From a virus, in the IMG/VR virus record IMGVR_UViG_3300029915_000128, positions 1-26,034 of that record: DNA of 26,034 nt. The stretch is one strand, 5' to 3'. Numbering within the stretch: the first letter of the stretch is position 1; each line of letters opens with the position of its first letter. Made by a program: the position numbers and the translations under genes. Positions 1 to 5,829 of the stretch are shown here, one piece after another. The notes beneath the pieces are model-generated. The model was not told where the DNA came from. It worked only from the letters and a program-made list of their open reading frames with translations, and searched no databases.

Positions 1-867
1 TTGTCCCAAACAGAAGACTTTGACAAAGTCTGTGGTTTGTCCTTCGGCCAATTTAATATAATAGTCATCTGACAAATTAGCAGCGTTATCGCACTCAGGA
101 TTGCGAACCCAGTTACCATCACTATCAGCCAATAATCCCGGCGGTTGGTAAAATATCTCATAGTTCTCTAATCGCTTTTCTTCAAAGTCTTTGTAGATCC
201 AGTGGTCAGTAGCGCAGGGATTAGTGTCGGCCAAGATACCGGACCAATATGGTTCGCTGCAAAATGACTTACTGGGGTAACGACCATTAACCCTACCTTT
301 GATGTGCGATAAGACATTCTGAGGGAGTTCAGAAAGTTCGTTGAGATAAGCAAATGTGGCCTCCATTGATTTCAATTTCCGTACATCGTCCGGTCTGTCC
401 AATGCTAGGAATATTAACTCCAATTCTACCACACCATTGCCATCGTTAAATGTGTGCTCATATGTCATCAACGGCTTCTGGCGCTTAGATATATCGCCTA
501 AATCACCCATCCACTGCAGCCATGTTTGTAGTGTTGTAGAAGTCAATTCGCCAGATGTGTTACGTATGACAAGTCCGCGAGCGCGACGACGACCATTACT
601 CCAGTAAGGCATGCGGCAAGCCAATCTAACCATTTGCTGGACGCACATCGTTGACTTTCCAGACCCATAAGGCCCAAACACAAGTTTAATAAAAGACTCA
701 GAGTTAGCAAACCGCTCACCAGTAGGTGATGGTACATAAATACGATCCTGTGTAGGTGAGATTAATCGAACGTGGTCATCGTTGAATAAGATATGTTGTT
801 GATGCTGCCTGATGCCTTGATCACGCCATTGGGTGGCTTGCTTCAACATCGTCTGAAGATTACTCAT
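1..867 (-). CDS. terL: Terminase large subunit, N-terminal ATPase part (cut by left edge)
   Basis: This is the motor ATPase that pumps DNA into the prohead. The 289 codons in the window cover the N-terminal ATPase domain; the C-terminal RNase H-like nuclease lies beyond the left edge. Walker A is GPYGSGKST at residues 65-73. An arginine-containing RNTSGEL segment lies at 102-108, and FAYLNE at 172-177 fits Walker B with its catalytic Glu, followed by a Ser-rich coupling segment. The ATG overlaps the TGA of the zinc-ribbon gene upstream (ATGA), so the two are probably translationally coupled. It is the last visible gene of the terS operon. The family is clear from the motif order; the packaging type (headful or cos) cannot be read from this half. 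Confidence 0.9.
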   Translation of the reverse strand, partial: MSNLQTMLKQATQWRDQGIRQHQQHILFNDDHVRLISPTQDRIYVPSPTGERFANSESFIKLVFGPYGSGKSTMCVQQMVRLACRMPYWSNGRRRARGLVIRNTSGELTSTTLQTWLQWMGDLGDISKRQKPLMTYEHTFNDGNGVVELELIFLALDRPDDVRKLKSMEATFAYLNELSELPQNVLSHIKGRVNGRYPSKSFCSEPYWSGILADTNPCATDHWIYKDFEEKRLENYEIFYQPPGLLADSDGNWVRNPECDNAANLSDDYYIKLAEGQTTDFVKVFCLGQ

Positions 868-1049
868 TTAGGCAATACATGTAACGGAGGTGTGATTTTA
901 TAATTCGATGGTTCTCGCAATTTCTCGTGTGTAGTAAAACGCATACCACACTTCAAACATTCACGCCGACGCTCTGTTAAATTGCGTTTTTCATCATGCC
1001 TCGTATACACCACTGATGAATCAGGATATTGGCATGATTTACAGAGCAT
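864..1049 (-). CDS. Stand-alone NrdR-like zinc-ribbon protein, 61 aa
   Basis: A 61-aa protein with four cysteines in two knuckles, C3-x2-C6 and C31-x2-C34. The second knuckle is preceded by TERRRE and followed by GMRFTTHE. This RRRECLKCG-RFTT pattern is the signature of the zinc ribbon at the N-terminus of the bacterial repressor NrdR, but the ATP-cone domain that makes up the rest of NrdR is absent. A DNA-binding, regulatory role is an inference from this resemblance. It sits between the small terminase-side genes and terL, overlapping the terL start by four bases (ATGA). It could instead be an Ogr-like late activator or a structural zinc protein; the sequence does not decide. Confidence 0.75.
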   Translation of the reverse strand: MLCKSCQYPDSSVVYTRHDEKRNLTERRRECLKCGMRFTTHEKLREPSNYKITPPLHVLPK

Positions 1050-1061
1050 CGCATAATCCTA

Positions 1062-1232
1062 TTAATACTTGCGTGGTTCCGTTCCCAGCCCAGTTGGAAT
1101 CTGTGCTGTCTGTGGTTCTGGGTTCATGCTAAAAAATGGTGCTTCACCAGTCGTTCTAAACTCGCTAACTGGAAATGGCTTGTTCAAGCCCGCTGGTCGA
1201 TCCGGTCTCGTGATCCGATGTTCGTTCTTCAT
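1062..1232 (-). CDS. Small phage protein of unknown function, 56 aa
   Basis: The start is the ATG at 1232, preceded five bases away by a strong AGGGG ribosome binding site; an in-frame TTG at 1256 is less likely. The protein is rich in Pro and polar residues, has no membrane segment or cysteine pair, and ends in EPRKY. The middle reads NKPFPVSEF and NPEPQTAQIPTG. I do not recognise a family with certainty. Its first 68 bases overlap the end of the preceding 91-aa gene in another frame. It belongs to the terS-to-terL operon. Confidence 0.6.
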   Translation of the reverse strand: MKNEHRITRPDRPAGLNKPFPVSEFRTTGEAPFFSMNPEPQTAQIPTGLGTEPRKY

Positions 1233-1440
1233 GTTGACCCCTGAGTTTATATTCAATCAGATTGTTAATGCCAATTTGTAACATATCCAACAAACCGGCT
1301 ACATCTCCATGGTCTACTACGAACGCACAATTTGCTGACTCTTCCTCAGTGAAATTACCACTGGATATAATTGCCTGTACGCCGAGTTTGGAACCTTCTT
1401 CTTCGTCTTCTACATCTTCATGTCTGATAACAATGCGCAT
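1165..1440 (-). CDS. Acidic small phage protein, 91 aa
   Basis: The ATG at 1440 shares its A with the TAA of the Lys-rich gene upstream. An AGAGGG sequence lies about 12 bases before it. Residues 7-16 are strongly acidic (EDVEDEEEGS). The middle, about residues 20-65, has mixed beta and helix character (VQAIISSGNF, then a helical GLLDMLQIGINNLIEY). The tail after residue 70 is polar and overlaps the next gene, so it may be less constrained. No family recognised. The acidic protein is encoded directly after a very basic one, which could suggest a pair, but nothing else supports that. Confidence 0.6.
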   Translation of the reverse strand: MRIVIRHEDVEDEEEGSKLGVQAIISSGNFTEEESANCAFVVDHGDVAGLLDMLQIGINNLIEYKLRGQHEERTSDHETGSTSGLEQAISS

Positions 1441-1604
1441 TACTTGCGAATCCCTCTTAATGTCTTGTGTGCTGTTGGCTTATATTCGTTCTTACCCATC
1501 TTGTGTTCTTCTTTCTTCTCACCCTTCGCAACTTTCTTTACAGCTTTCTTCATCGGTTTGCATTCTTTCTTTTCTGCTTTCTCAGCACGCTTTGATTCTT
1601 TCAT
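1440..1604 (-). CDS. Lysine-rich basic peptide, 54 aa
   Basis: A short ORF with a GGAG site eight bases before its ATG and a stop that overlaps the next start (TAATG). About a third of the residues are lysine, in runs such as KAEKKE, MKKAVKKVAK and GEKKEHK. Such composition suggests binding to nucleic acid or to an acidic partner and a lack of stable fold. It lies directly after terS in the same operon. Function unknown; the tight coupling on both sides and good ribosome binding site argue that it is translated. Confidence 0.6.
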   Translation of the reverse strand: MKESKRAEKAEKKECKPMKKAVKKVAKGEKKEEHKMGKNEYKPTAHKTLRGIRK

Positions 1605-1633
1605 TGTATTGCTCCAATGTTATATGTGGAACA

Positions 1634-2029
1634 TTATTTAGATTTTTGTGCTTCGAATTTATCGTTCAGTTCTTTGAAGGTCTGTTGCAATTCAGCAATG
1701 ATACCAGCGTCTGCACCATAGAACTGACGCCATCTACGCTCAAGCATCCACGCACATGATTGCCAACGATCAACACCGCCCATTACGCTTTCAGCCAAAG
1801 CTTGCATGCGATTGCCTTCAATAGCCTTTATATCCTGTAATAAACTTAGATGCTCAGATTCAATGCCAGCTTCTTTATCAGCCTTAGCTTTATTAAGCCA
1901 ATTATACAAAGTCTTCTCGCATATACCAGCTCGCCATGCTGCAGCTTCATAGGGTAACGCGGAATTTATAGAATCCAATATGATTTTACGAATTTCAGGT
2001 GTGATCTTGTGAGGTCGGCCATGGGCCAT
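1634..2029 (-). CDS. terS: Terminase small subunit, 131 aa
   Basis: This protein recognises the packaging site on phage DNA and hands it to TerL. The N-terminus carries GRPHK followed by a helix-turn-helix at about residues 26-47 (YEAAAWRAGICEKTLYNWL), the usual DNA-binding end of phage small terminases. A long helical region follows (about 60-130), containing RWQSCAWMLERR and an amphipathic C-terminal helix likely to mediate oligomerisation. The ATG at 2029 is preferred over an upstream TTG at 2038; a GGA lies about ten bases upstream. It is the first gene of the leftward packaging operon, about 30 bases below a good promoter, and terL is four genes downstream, as is common. Confidence 0.82.
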   Translation of the reverse strand: MAHGRPHKITPEIRKIILDSINSALPYEAAAWRAGICEKTLYNWLNKAKADKEAGIESEHLSLLQDIKAIEGNRMQALAESVMGGVDRWQSCAWMLERRWRQFYGADAGIIAELQQTFKELNDKFEAQKSK

Positions 2030-2060
2030 GATATGCAATTCCGTTGCAAATAGTTGATTA

Positions 2061-2088
2061 ATTATAGCGCCCTAGCACAAATAAGCAA
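2061..2088 (-). promoter_or_regulatory. Sigma70-type promoter for the terS-terL operon
   Basis: On the minus strand, -35 TTGCTT (2088-2083), a 16-bp spacer, and a perfect -10 TATAAT (2066-2061). Transcription would begin near 2054 and enter terS at 2029. The spacer contains AGCACAAA (2074-2081), which matches one half of the palindromic repeats at 2135 and 2168, so the promoter may share their regulator. Confidence 0.65.
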
Positions 2089-2134
2089 GGATGTCTCGGA
2101 GTGGAAACTATTTATTTATGGTCGTATTAATATT

Positions 2135-2184
2135 TATGGCACAAAGTGCTTGCACTACCCTAATCACTATGGCACAATGTGCTT
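2135..2184. promoter_or_regulatory. Two copies of a 17-bp palindromic operator-like repeat
   Basis: Positions 2135-2151 and 2168-2184 are identical at 16 of 17 bases. Each contains an inverted repeat: GCAC-AAA-GTGC in the first and GCACA-A-TGTGC in the second. Their spacing is 33 bp, about three helical turns, so two dimers would sit on the same face of the DNA. They lie between the divergent terS operon and the plus-strand operon starting at 2216. A role as binding sites for a repressor or activator is an inference; the HTH protein at 3159-3359 is a candidate. Confidence 0.55.
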
Positions 2185-2215
2185 ACTGACTAACAACTAC
2201 TGGGGAGTAGACAGC

Positions 2216-2335
2216 ATGACAATCAAGTGGAATAAGCAATTCAAGATTTGGGAACTGTACGATATTTATGGTGGCTGCAGAACATTTGCAAAGTTTTCAC
2301 AGTTACTAGCTTATAAAAAGGGGAGCAGAGTATGA
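2216..2335 (+). CDS. Small phage protein, 39 aa
   Basis: The ATG at 2216 follows a GGGGAG site at 2202-2207. The peptide MTIKWNKQFKIW continues with a Gly-Gly-Cys turn and a basic end (AYKKGSRV). An in-frame start at 2054 would run through the operator repeats and is rejected. The stop overlaps the next start (ATGA). First gene of the plus-strand operon 2216-3603. No family recognised. Confidence 0.55.
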   Translation: MTIKWNKQFKIWELYDIYGGCRTFAKFSQLLAYKKGSRV

Positions 2336-2601
2336 GAGTTTTAGAAATCTACAACGAGTTGAAAGAAGTTAAACACGCGATGAAAGTATTAGAAGTTAAG
2401 GAAAAAGCTTTAAAGGATGAAACCATCACACAGTTCTTGATTAATAGTGACGAGATTGTTTCACCGGAAGGCTTAGTGATTATCACTTACAAGGCACACA
2501 CCGAAACACGCTTTCAGCAAACAATATTCAAAGAAGAGAAAGCAGAACTGTATAACCAGTATTGCTTAGAATCTATTGTTAAAAAATTCTTGGTGAAATA
2601 A
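2332..2601 (+). CDS. 89-aa phage protein resembling the C-terminal part of YqaJ-type exonucleases
   Basis: Overlaps the previous gene by ATGA, with GGAG six bases before the ATG. Residues 1-40 form a charged, probably coiled helix. Residues 41-89 read EGLVIITYKA, then TRFQQTIFKEE, LYNQY and a final KKFLVK. That order (gated loop, Lys, Arg-Phe, Phe-Lys, Leu-Tyr, Tyr, final RFLVK-like strand) resembles the segment following the nuclease core in YqaJ/lambda-exonuclease-like phage proteins. The catalytic core itself is absent. It may be a stand-alone version of that tail or a remnant; the resemblance was judged by eye. Confidence 0.6.
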   Translation: MRVLEIYNELKEVKHAMKVLEVKEKALKDETITQFLINSDEIVSPEGLVIITYKAHTETRFQQTIFKEEKAELYNQYCLESIVKKFLVK

Positions 2602-2603
2602 TC

Positions 2604-2771
2604 ATGAGAAAAATAATAACTACATTTGTCTATCCACCAATACCCGATCGGTCACACGATTGGGTTGCACACTACGAAGGTGATTGTGAGGACTACGAAC
2701 ACCAAGATCCGGTTGGACATGGCGCAACAGAACAAGAAGCGATAGACAACTTTAAAGAATGGGTTAAATAA
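2604..2771 (+). CDS. Small conserved-type phage protein, 55 aa
   Basis: Starts two bases after the previous stop with only a weak ribosome binding site. The sequence has a PPIPDRSHDWVAHYEG stretch followed by acidic residues and HGATEQEAIDNFKEW at the end. This pattern (PPIP-R-x-DW, acidic middle, PxGxGxTexeAi) is seen in many small phage proteins of unknown role. The final part looks like one amphipathic helix. Its TAA overlaps the next ATG (TAATG). Confidence 0.6.
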   Translation: MRKIITTFVYPPIPDRSHDWVAHYEGDCEDYEHQDPVGHGATEQEAIDNFKEWVK

Positions 2772-2938
2772 TGAATATCACATTAAGCAAAGAGTTATTA
2801 AAAGCACAAGTTAAAATTGTTAGAGAATTTTTAAAAGAAGGGAATATGAATTTAACCCAATCAACAGCCTATATTTTAGTTTCTAAAATGTATGGTCAAA
2901 AAGATTGGAATACTTTAAGTGCTTTATTAAAGAAGTAA
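2771..2938 (+). CDS. Small helical protein, 55 aa, glyoxalase-related-domain-like
   Basis: Encoded immediately after the previous gene with an overlapping TAATG. The sequence LSKELLKAQVKIVREFL, then STAYILVSKMYGQKDWNTLSALLKK, is entirely helical. The ending 'A..MYG.KDWNTL.A' resembles a short helical repeat found in small proteins annotated as glyoxalase-related; that comparison is tentative. No catalytic residues are apparent. Probably an accessory early gene. Confidence 0.5.
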   Translation: MNITLSKELLKAQVKIVREFLKEGNMNLTQSTAYILVSKMYGQKDWNTLSALLKK

Positions 2939-2943
2939 TTAAA

Positions 2944-3162
2944 ATGAAATACAAATACCGAATTGTTTTCACAGGGAAGCTAAATTTTCCTTATTCAGTG
3001 GAATGCAAACCAATTGGAATATTAAGCTTATTCTGTATGTGGCGTTTTGCAGATTATTTCGAAACATCACAATTAGCCCACAATTATTGCTTACAAAAAA
3101 TGAAAGAAAATGGACTTGCAAACCACATTATCAAAGAATTTCACCCAAAGGATTACGTATGA
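2944..3162 (+). CDS. Small phage protein, 72 aa
   Basis: The ATG at 2944 is preferred; an in-frame TTG at 2905 would overlap the previous gene by more than 30 bases. The protein begins MKYKYRIVFTGKL, has a hydrophobic stretch ILSLFCMWRFADYF at about residues 25-38 that looks more like a buried helix or strand than a clear membrane span, and ends with a helix and EFHPKDYV. Its stop overlaps the next start (ATGA). Not recognised. Confidence 0.5.
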   Translation: MKYKYRIVFTGKLNFPYSVECKPIGILSLFCMWRFADYFETSQLAHNYCLQKMKENGLANHIIKEFHPKDYV

Positions 3163-3359
3163 ACACAAACGAACAGCTCATCGCATTACGTGATGCACAT
3201 AGTTTAAAGAACACCGATATCGCCAGAATGTTACACGTCAGCATGTACACCGTGCGTAACTGGCTAAGCAAATCTGAGTCAGTAAACTTTCGCCATGTAT
3301 CAGAAGGTACGATTGAACTATTGCGCTACAAACTAGAGGAGTTAAGCAAATGCACATGA
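3159..3359 (+). CDS. Helix-turn-helix DNA-binding protein, 66 aa
   Basis: The start at 3159 has AAAGGA upstream and overlaps the previous stop; a longer in-frame reading from 3003 overlaps another gene in full. Residues 19-40 (TDIARMLHVSMYTVRNWLSKSE) match a helix-turn-helix with the usual Ala/Leu/Val spacing, followed by a Thr/Ile/Leu-rich helix likely to pack or dimerise. The size and single-domain architecture fit a Cro-like or small phage repressor. It is encoded in the operon that begins at the 17-bp palindromic repeats (2135-2184), making autoregulation plausible but unproven. Confidence 0.72.
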   Translation: MNTNEQLIALRDAHSLKNTDIARMLHVSMYTVRNWLSKSESVNFRHVSEGTIELLRYKLEELSKCT

Positions 3360-3505
3360 TATATGCGATATGTAGATTTATATTCTTTTTTGGAATGTTT
3401 GCGGGATTTGTAGCTACATGCGCAGCATTGTTGTATTTTTCCGGAATAATACTTAGTAAAATTTTATTTGTTATTTCTGCATGGTACGGAAAAGAATGTA
3501 TCTAA
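3350..3505 (+). CDS. Small membrane protein, 51 aa
   Basis: Overlaps the end of the HTH gene by ten bases. Almost the whole peptide is hydrophobic: a first membrane segment at about residues 4-30 (AICRFIFFFGMFAGFVATCAA) and a second, shorter hydrophobic run to about residue 44, then WYGKECI. No signal cleavage site. It could be an inner-membrane accessory protein, for example for exclusion or lysis timing; the sequence gives no further clue. Confidence 0.5.
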   Translation: MHMIYAICRFIFFFGMFAGFVATCAALLYFSGIILSKILFVISAWYGKECI

Positions 3506-3603
3506 TAATATGCGTTGCTATATTTATTTTTTTTCCAAAAGAAACTTTTGACATTGTGGTATGGGTTGGATGGATATATTTAATCTCACTGCTTTTTAGA
3601 TGA
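3481..3603 (+). CDS. Small two-segment membrane peptide, 40 aa
   Basis: Overlaps the end of the preceding gene and runs 18 bases into the 3' end of the oppositely transcribed holin gene. After a basic start (MVRKRM) comes a hydrophobic run (YLIICVAIFIFF), a short PKETFD turn, and a second run (IVVWVGWIYLISLLF). A later start at 3496 would remove the basic residues. The small size and position make this a tentative gene; the clean basic-inside hairpin pattern is its main support. Confidence 0.4.
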   Translation: MVRKRMYLIICVAIFIFFPKETFDIVVWVGWIYLISLLFR

Positions 3604-4077
3604 CCCAAAGTAAAAACTCAACACTAACAAAAACCCACTCGAGACTTGACCAATCAACATTATCAATACATGGTCGTCTCGAACTGGGAAGAAGTAATTT
3701 AATCCGCACAATATGAAAAATCCAAGTACCACCAATATTGCAATACCGGATAGCACCCAATCTGTTTTGCCTGACTTAATGATTTCTTCATCCCGCTTAC
3801 GTGCGTCTACACGGTCATTAACTTCATAACCATAATCTTCCGTATCATAACCTTTGAGCGCTTCGCTGTGCTTCAGCTCAAACTCTTGCAGTTTAATTTT
3901 AGCGTCCGGATCTGCACTTATAGCTGCTGCAATATCAGCAGGATTACTTGTTGTAACCCCAAAGAGATGCCCCACACCATCGAGAACCAACCCAGCCATA
4001 GGGCTAACACTACCAACCATGCTAGCCACGAGCGGCGCTGCTTCTTTAACGACATTGATTAATTCCTGTATGCTCAT
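3586..4077 (-). CDS. Holin of the 3TM/GTA-holin type, 163 aa
   Basis: Holins form lesions in the inner membrane and let the endolysin reach the cell wall. The N-terminal 40 residues are mildly hydrophobic (VKEAAPLVASMVGSVSPMAG). A polar, charged middle follows with the motif DARKRD at 91-96, which is characteristic of this holin family. Two strong membrane segments lie at about 107-130 and 137-158, and the protein ends in basic SSKKQ. The ATG overlaps the stop of the lysozyme gene upstream (ATGA), giving a classic lysis cassette in the order lysozyme, holin. Last gene of its leftward operon. Confidence 0.8.
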   Translation of the reverse strand: MSIQELINVVKEAAPLVASMVGSVSPMAGLVLDGVGHLFGVTTSNPADIAAAISADPDAKIKLQEFELKHSEALKGYDTEDYGYEVNDRVDARKRDEEIIKSGKTDWVLSGIAILVVLGFFILCGLNYFFPVRDDHVLIMLIGQVSSGFLLVLSFYFGSSKKQ

Positions 4078-4499
4078 AATATTCCCGTTTCCATGGAGTA
4101 TGACATATCGTTAGCCCTCGAGTGCACTTGCTTAGCCCACTCAGAATCTAACATCGCTGCCGCTGCAGCTTTGTAGTCTTTCTCTTCCAATGCTTTAATC
4201 ATAGCCCTAAACTGTAAAACCTTTTCAATACCGATATTAAACGTAAATTCGATTAACACAGCTTTCCTGACATCATCCAAATCTTGAGCCAGTGGCAGAA
4301 ATCGATAGAGTTCCATTGTAGCATTTGTAATGTCGTCACCCAATAATATATCCGCTTCCGTAATGCTAATCCCCACAGCATGCAAATTCCTACCATAACC
4401 TATCGAGGCATTCCCCGTGGAATCTGTATATAAATACTGACGAAAGCCTTCATGCTTCTTGATCGAGTTGCGTAACTTGTCTGCTATCTCCGGGCTCAT
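4074..4499 (-). CDS. Endolysin, GH24 T4/P21-type lysozyme, 141 aa
   Basis: This enzyme hydrolyses the glycan bond between MurNAc and GlcNAc in peptidoglycan. The catalytic region is at residues 16-34: Glu17 in HEGF, Asp26 nine residues later, and Ser32 six residues after that, in a SIGYGRN context. The spacing equals the E11-D20-T26 triad of T4 lysozyme, with Ser in place of Thr. LIEFTFNIG further on matches the family core. There is no signal peptide or signal-anchor, so release depends on the adjacent holin. The ATG at 4499 has GGAG nine bases upstream; a longer GTG start at 4538 lacks such a site. Confidence 0.88.
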   Translation of the reverse strand: MSPEIADKLRNSIKKHEGFRQYLYTDSTGNASIGYGRNLHAVGISITEADILLGDDITNATMELYRFLPLAQDLDDVRKAVLIEFTFNIGIEKVLQFRAMIKALEEKDYKAAAAAMLDSEWAKQVHSRANDMSYSMETGIL

Positions 4500-4608
4500 C
4501 TGTCGTACTCCATAATTTGGGATCACAAGGCATTCCACATTTGGTACACGAGTAATACATTGTAACAGAACCCATTACCACCATTCGTGCGCTGCAACAT
4601 TTACTCAT
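4450..4608 (-). CDS. Mini zinc-ribbon protein, 52 aa
   Basis: Starts at the in-frame ATG at 4608 (MSKCC). Cysteines occur as CC at residues 4-5 and as CTKCGMPC further on, with a YY strand between them, consistent with one zinc knuckle pair. The second half is polar and acidic and overlaps the start of the endolysin gene by 50 bases. This SKCC...YYxCxKCGxPC pattern is common in small phage proteins of unknown function. It is the third of three consecutive Cys-rich genes (4451-4918). Confidence 0.6.
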   Translation of the reverse strand: MSKCCSARMVVMGSVTMYYSCTKCGMPCDPKLWSTTDEPGDSRQVTQLDQEA

Positions 4609-4616
4609 CGATATCG

Positions 4617-4754
4617 TCATTGGAAATCCCACAAATTACCGTCATCATCTCTGATCTCAAACTTATCACACCGCCTACACATATACGCACCCTTATAACG
4701 CTCACGCCACATATGCCCCGCTAACCAACACCAAATACGCCGTCCCAACATCAT
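4617..4754 (-). CDS. Mini Cys-rich protein, 45 aa
   Basis: Begins MMLGRRIWCWLAGHMWRERY, then CRRCD and an acidic, aromatic end (DDDGNLWDFQ). The Cys at residue 9, His15 and the later C-x2-C could ligate one zinc. The start overlaps the stop of the upstream gene by ATGA, with GGAG just upstream; the second ATG has the better spacing. Function unknown. Supported mainly by coupling on both sides and the Cys pattern shared with its neighbours. Confidence 0.5.
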   Translation of the reverse strand: MMLGRRIWCWLAGHMWRERYKGAYMCRRCDKFEIRDDDGNLWDFQ

Positions 4755-4918
4755 TGCTCCGCCACCCCCCGATCCAAACATTTCTGACATATATGCGACT
4801 CTGGAACAATAGATATCCCATCTTGATAATCATCTATCTCTTGCTGCGATGATAGTTTAACAAAGCTAACTCCGATCTCGTAATAAAATAACTCATCGCC
4901 ACAACCTTCACATATCAC
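4751..4918 (-). CDS. Mini zinc-ribbon protein with GTG start, 55 aa
   Basis: Reads ICEGCGDELFYYEIGVSF..., then HICQKCL near the C-terminus. The two C-x2-C knuckles about 40 residues apart are a regular zinc-ribbon layout. The start is GTG at 4918, overlapping the 3' end of the VRR-NUC gene by 11 bases, with a GGAG further upstream; no ATG is available. Its stop overlaps the next start (ATGA). Not recognised beyond being a small treble-clef or zinc-ribbon type phage protein. Confidence 0.55.
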   Translation of the reverse strand: MICEGCGDELFYYEIGVSFVKLSSQQEIDDYQDGISIVPESHICQKCLDRGVAEQ

Positions 4919-5393
4919 GCAAATAGTTCTCCAATATCTTCACAGCAGCATCACATCCCGCCGCTACTTCCGCTGTATATCCATAACGATTTAACATCTC
5001 AATACATTCTTTTTGCAATTGCGACACAACCCCATAGCGAGACCTCTTCATTTCAACAAATAACCCGTGACGACTTTTTGTTGGCACCGGAATGAAAATG
5101 TCTGGCGCACCACTCATTAGCCCAGCCGCCTTTTGTGCAGCCCCACCCCTCAAAGAACGTCTCGCGCCATTTGGAATCGACATAATCGGCAACCCCATCT
5201 GCTTCACAATCCTCACAAACCTAACCTGCTCCATCTGTTCAGATTGCACCTCAGGCCTAATTGGAGCCTTCCTGGAGGGTTTTTTCGCCAAAGCGATAGA
5301 AGTACGCCCGTCAAACGACTTCTCGCCCTCAGGAGCGTATAGCGCCTTCCACGAGTCTAGGTATTTCTTGGTGATCGTTTTTCTTGGTTTCAT
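4908..5393 (-). CDS. VRR-NUC domain nuclease, 161 aa
   Basis: VRR-NUC proteins belong to the PD-(D/E)XK nucleases and act on branched or flap DNA; phage versions are likely junction resolvases or repair nucleases. Seen here: a basic N-terminus, then NGARRS, a Gly-rich segment, PD at about 97-98 in SGAPDIFIPVP, E-x-K in LFVEMKR at about 114-116, and a conserved Q in the following helix (SQLQKE). The end is the alternating strand-helix AEVAAGCDAAVKIL. The ATG at 5393 has AAGGA eight bases upstream, better than the ATG at 5402. It follows a short overlapping gene and precedes the zinc-ribbon trio. Confidence 0.85.
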   Translation of the reverse strand: MKPRKTITKKYLDSWKALYAPEGEKSFDGRTSIALAKKPSRKAPIRPEVQSEQMEQVRFVRIVKQMGLPIMSIPNGARRSLRGGAAQKAAGLMSGAPDIFIPVPTKSRHGLFVEMKRSRYGVVSQLQKECIEMLNRYGYTAEVAAGCDAAVKILENYLRDM

Positions 5394-5490
5394 TGACAGC
5401 ATCCTTGCTGAATAGTTGTTTGACCGTATTTAAATATGCCAGACGTCCCTCGTCAGACATGTTGTTGAAACTTGCTTTACGTCTAGCCAT
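5329..5490 (-). CDS. Small basic protein, 53 aa
   Basis: Starts ATG at 5490, directly after the TAA of the upstream gene (TAAATG), with only a weak GAG-type site. The first half (MARRKASFNNMSDEGRLAYL) is basic and then helical. The last third overlaps the start of the nuclease gene by about 65 bases in another frame, so the C-terminus may be poorly constrained. No family recognised. Confidence rests on the gap it fills and on the sensible N-terminal half. Confidence 0.45.
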   Translation of the reverse strand: MARRKASFNNMSDEGRLAYLNTVKQLFSKDAVNETKKNDHQEIPRLVEGAIRS

Positions 5491-5766
5491 TTAATTAATC
5501 TCAGGTAACAAAGAATTAATATAATCCAAAGCAGGATCGCGATCTAAGAAGGATTTTAATTTTTCTGCATCATATTTTGACGAACATAATTTTTTCATTG
5601 TTAGATGCTCAGGAATCTCTAGCTCAAAAGGCATAATAAATCCTTTCACCAAACTTGTTGGGTCAAGAGCTTCCTTCACCCTATCTAATAAAAATTGCTC
5701 ACCATTGAATTTTTTAATCGACCAATATCGATCAAATCCTAAGTAAGCATAAAATTTCTCTTTCAT
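5491..5766 (-). CDS. Phage protein of unknown function, 91 aa
   Basis: GGAG lies about nine bases before the ATG. The protein starts MKEKFYAYLGFDRYW, with aromatic residues spaced like a small beta sheet, continues with EQFLLDRVKEAL and MPFELEIPE, and ends in a Lys/Asp-rich helix and a C-terminal helix. It has no membrane segment, cysteine motif or P-loop. It is the first gene after the repeat array at 5830-6054, downstream of the RepA-like helicase, so a replication-linked role is possible but not shown. Confidence 0.6.
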   Translation of the reverse strand: MKEKFYAYLGFDRYWSIKKFNGEQFLLDRVKEALDPTSLVKGFIMPFELEIPEHLTMKKLCSSKYDAEKLKSFLDRDPALDYINSLLPEIN

Positions 5767-5829
5767 TGTTTTTTCTCCAATTTTGGATATTAAATTTTGA
5801 ACACCATGTTTCGCAATACTAAAAAAGGG

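Noticed and set aside
1440-1604. Toxin-antitoxin pair from a basic peptide followed by an acidic protein (1165-1604)
   Set aside because: Charge contrast is the only hint; neither protein resembles a known toxin or antitoxin, and both sit in the packaging operon.
2054-2215. N-terminal extension of the first plus-strand gene from 2054
   Set aside because: It runs through the palindromic repeats, gives an unlikely protein, and a far better ribosome site precedes the ATG at 2216.
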